Of a stretch of DNA of 7,254 nt, positions 7,094 to 7,254 are shown in pieces. The first letter of the stretch is position 1, and every line of letters starts with the position of its first letter. A model generated the notes under the pieces. That model saw nothing but the letters and a program-made list of their open reading frames with translations, ran no database searches and was not told the origin of the DNA. A program made the translations under genes and the position numbers. The DNA comes from JBOGJI01 sp050747865 (GTDB taxonomy: Bacteria; Acidobacteriota; Thermoanaerobaculia; Multivoradales; JAHEKO01). The stretch covers positions 1 to 7,254 of the forward strand of contig JBOGJI010000013.1 of NCBI GenBank assembly GCA_050747865.1, in the 5' to 3' direction.

Positions 7094-7254
7094 ATGCTTC
7101 TCGACTCGCACGAACTCGAGCCCGGCCAGGTGCTCGAAGGTGATGTCTGCATCGTCGGCGCCGGCGCGGCCGGGATCACGCTGGCGCGGGAGCTGGCGAG
7201 CGCCCGGCGTCGCGTGGTCCTCCTCGAGGGCGGCGGCACGACCTACGGACAGGC
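7094..7254 (+). CDS. Probable GMC-family FAD-dependent oxidoreductase, N-terminal fragment cut by window edge
   Basis: About 53 residues are visible: MLLDSHELEPGQVLEGDVCI, then the dinucleotide-binding fold VCIVGAGAAGITLARELA (GxGxxG around residues 23-28), then VVLLEGGG (about 43-50), whose Glu would bind the FAD ribose. A short polar leader before the Rossmann strand and the LLEGGG ending are typical of GMC (glucose-methanol-choline) oxidoreductases, which oxidise alcohols or sugars. Other FAD enzymes share this start, so the subfamily is tentative. The gene diverges from the hydrolase across a 148-bp gap. The Shine-Dalgarno is weak (AGCGGA, seven or so bases before the ATG). The frame remains open to the right edge. 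Confidence 0.75.
   Translation, partial: MLLDSHELEPGQVLEGDVCIVGAGAAGITLARELASARRRVVLLEGGGTTYGQ

Noticed and set aside
6946..7239. N-terminal extension of the hydrolase frame
   Set aside because: The extra residues are R/S/P-rich without a domain, the Shine-Dalgarno favours 6945, and the extension would run into the flavoprotein gene on the other strand.

Overview
The window is a GC-rich bacterial segment with long open frames and strong third-position G/C bias. It carries seven genes: six complete and one cut by the right edge. No phylogenetic marker is present, so the host cannot be named with confidence. The gene styles fit a high-GC, probably Gram-negative, aerobic or facultative heterotroph with a periplasm, because one product is an exported c-type cytochrome. 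Acidobacteriota, Myxococcota and Proteobacteria are all possible.

Layout. Positions 1-183 are non-coding; they hold a stem-loop, a 15-bp sequence that recurs inverted at 6263-6277, and a likely promoter. Five co-directional plus-strand genes follow: the carboxyltransferase (beta) subunit of an acyl-CoA carboxylase (184-1851); an exported di-heme cytochrome c of the DHOR/DUF1111 type (2087-3706), set off by a 235-bp gap with its own promoter-like sequences and a perfect 16-bp inverted repeat; an AtuA-type protein (DUF1446, 3758-5131); a 108-aa protein matching the AtuA C-terminal domain (5131-5457); and an enoyl-CoA hydratase-like protein (5458-6249). The last three are packed with a 1-base overlap and a 0-base gap, so they almost certainly form one translationally coupled unit. 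A convergent minus-strand gene (6283-6945) encodes a nicotinamidase/isochorismatase-type hydrolase. At the right edge a plus-strand gene begins (7094 onward) with the FAD-binding N-terminus of a probable GMC-type oxidoreductase.

How the genes fit together. A carboxylase beta subunit, AtuA and a methylglutaconyl-CoA/isohexenylglutaconyl-CoA-hydratase-like crotonase are the combination seen in the acyclic terpene (atu) and leucine/isovalerate (liu) pathways. There a 3-methyl-branched enoyl-CoA is carboxylated on its methyl branch and then hydrated. The biotin-carrying alpha subunit, the acyl-CoA dehydrogenase and the lyase are not in the window. The most notable points are the separate AtuA C-terminal domain gene, the di-heme cytochrome inside an otherwise cytoplasmic acyl-CoA pathway block, and the 15-bp inverted repeat bracketing the five-gene block. 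I did not find evidence for a wholly new system; the di-heme/Atu association is the best lead.
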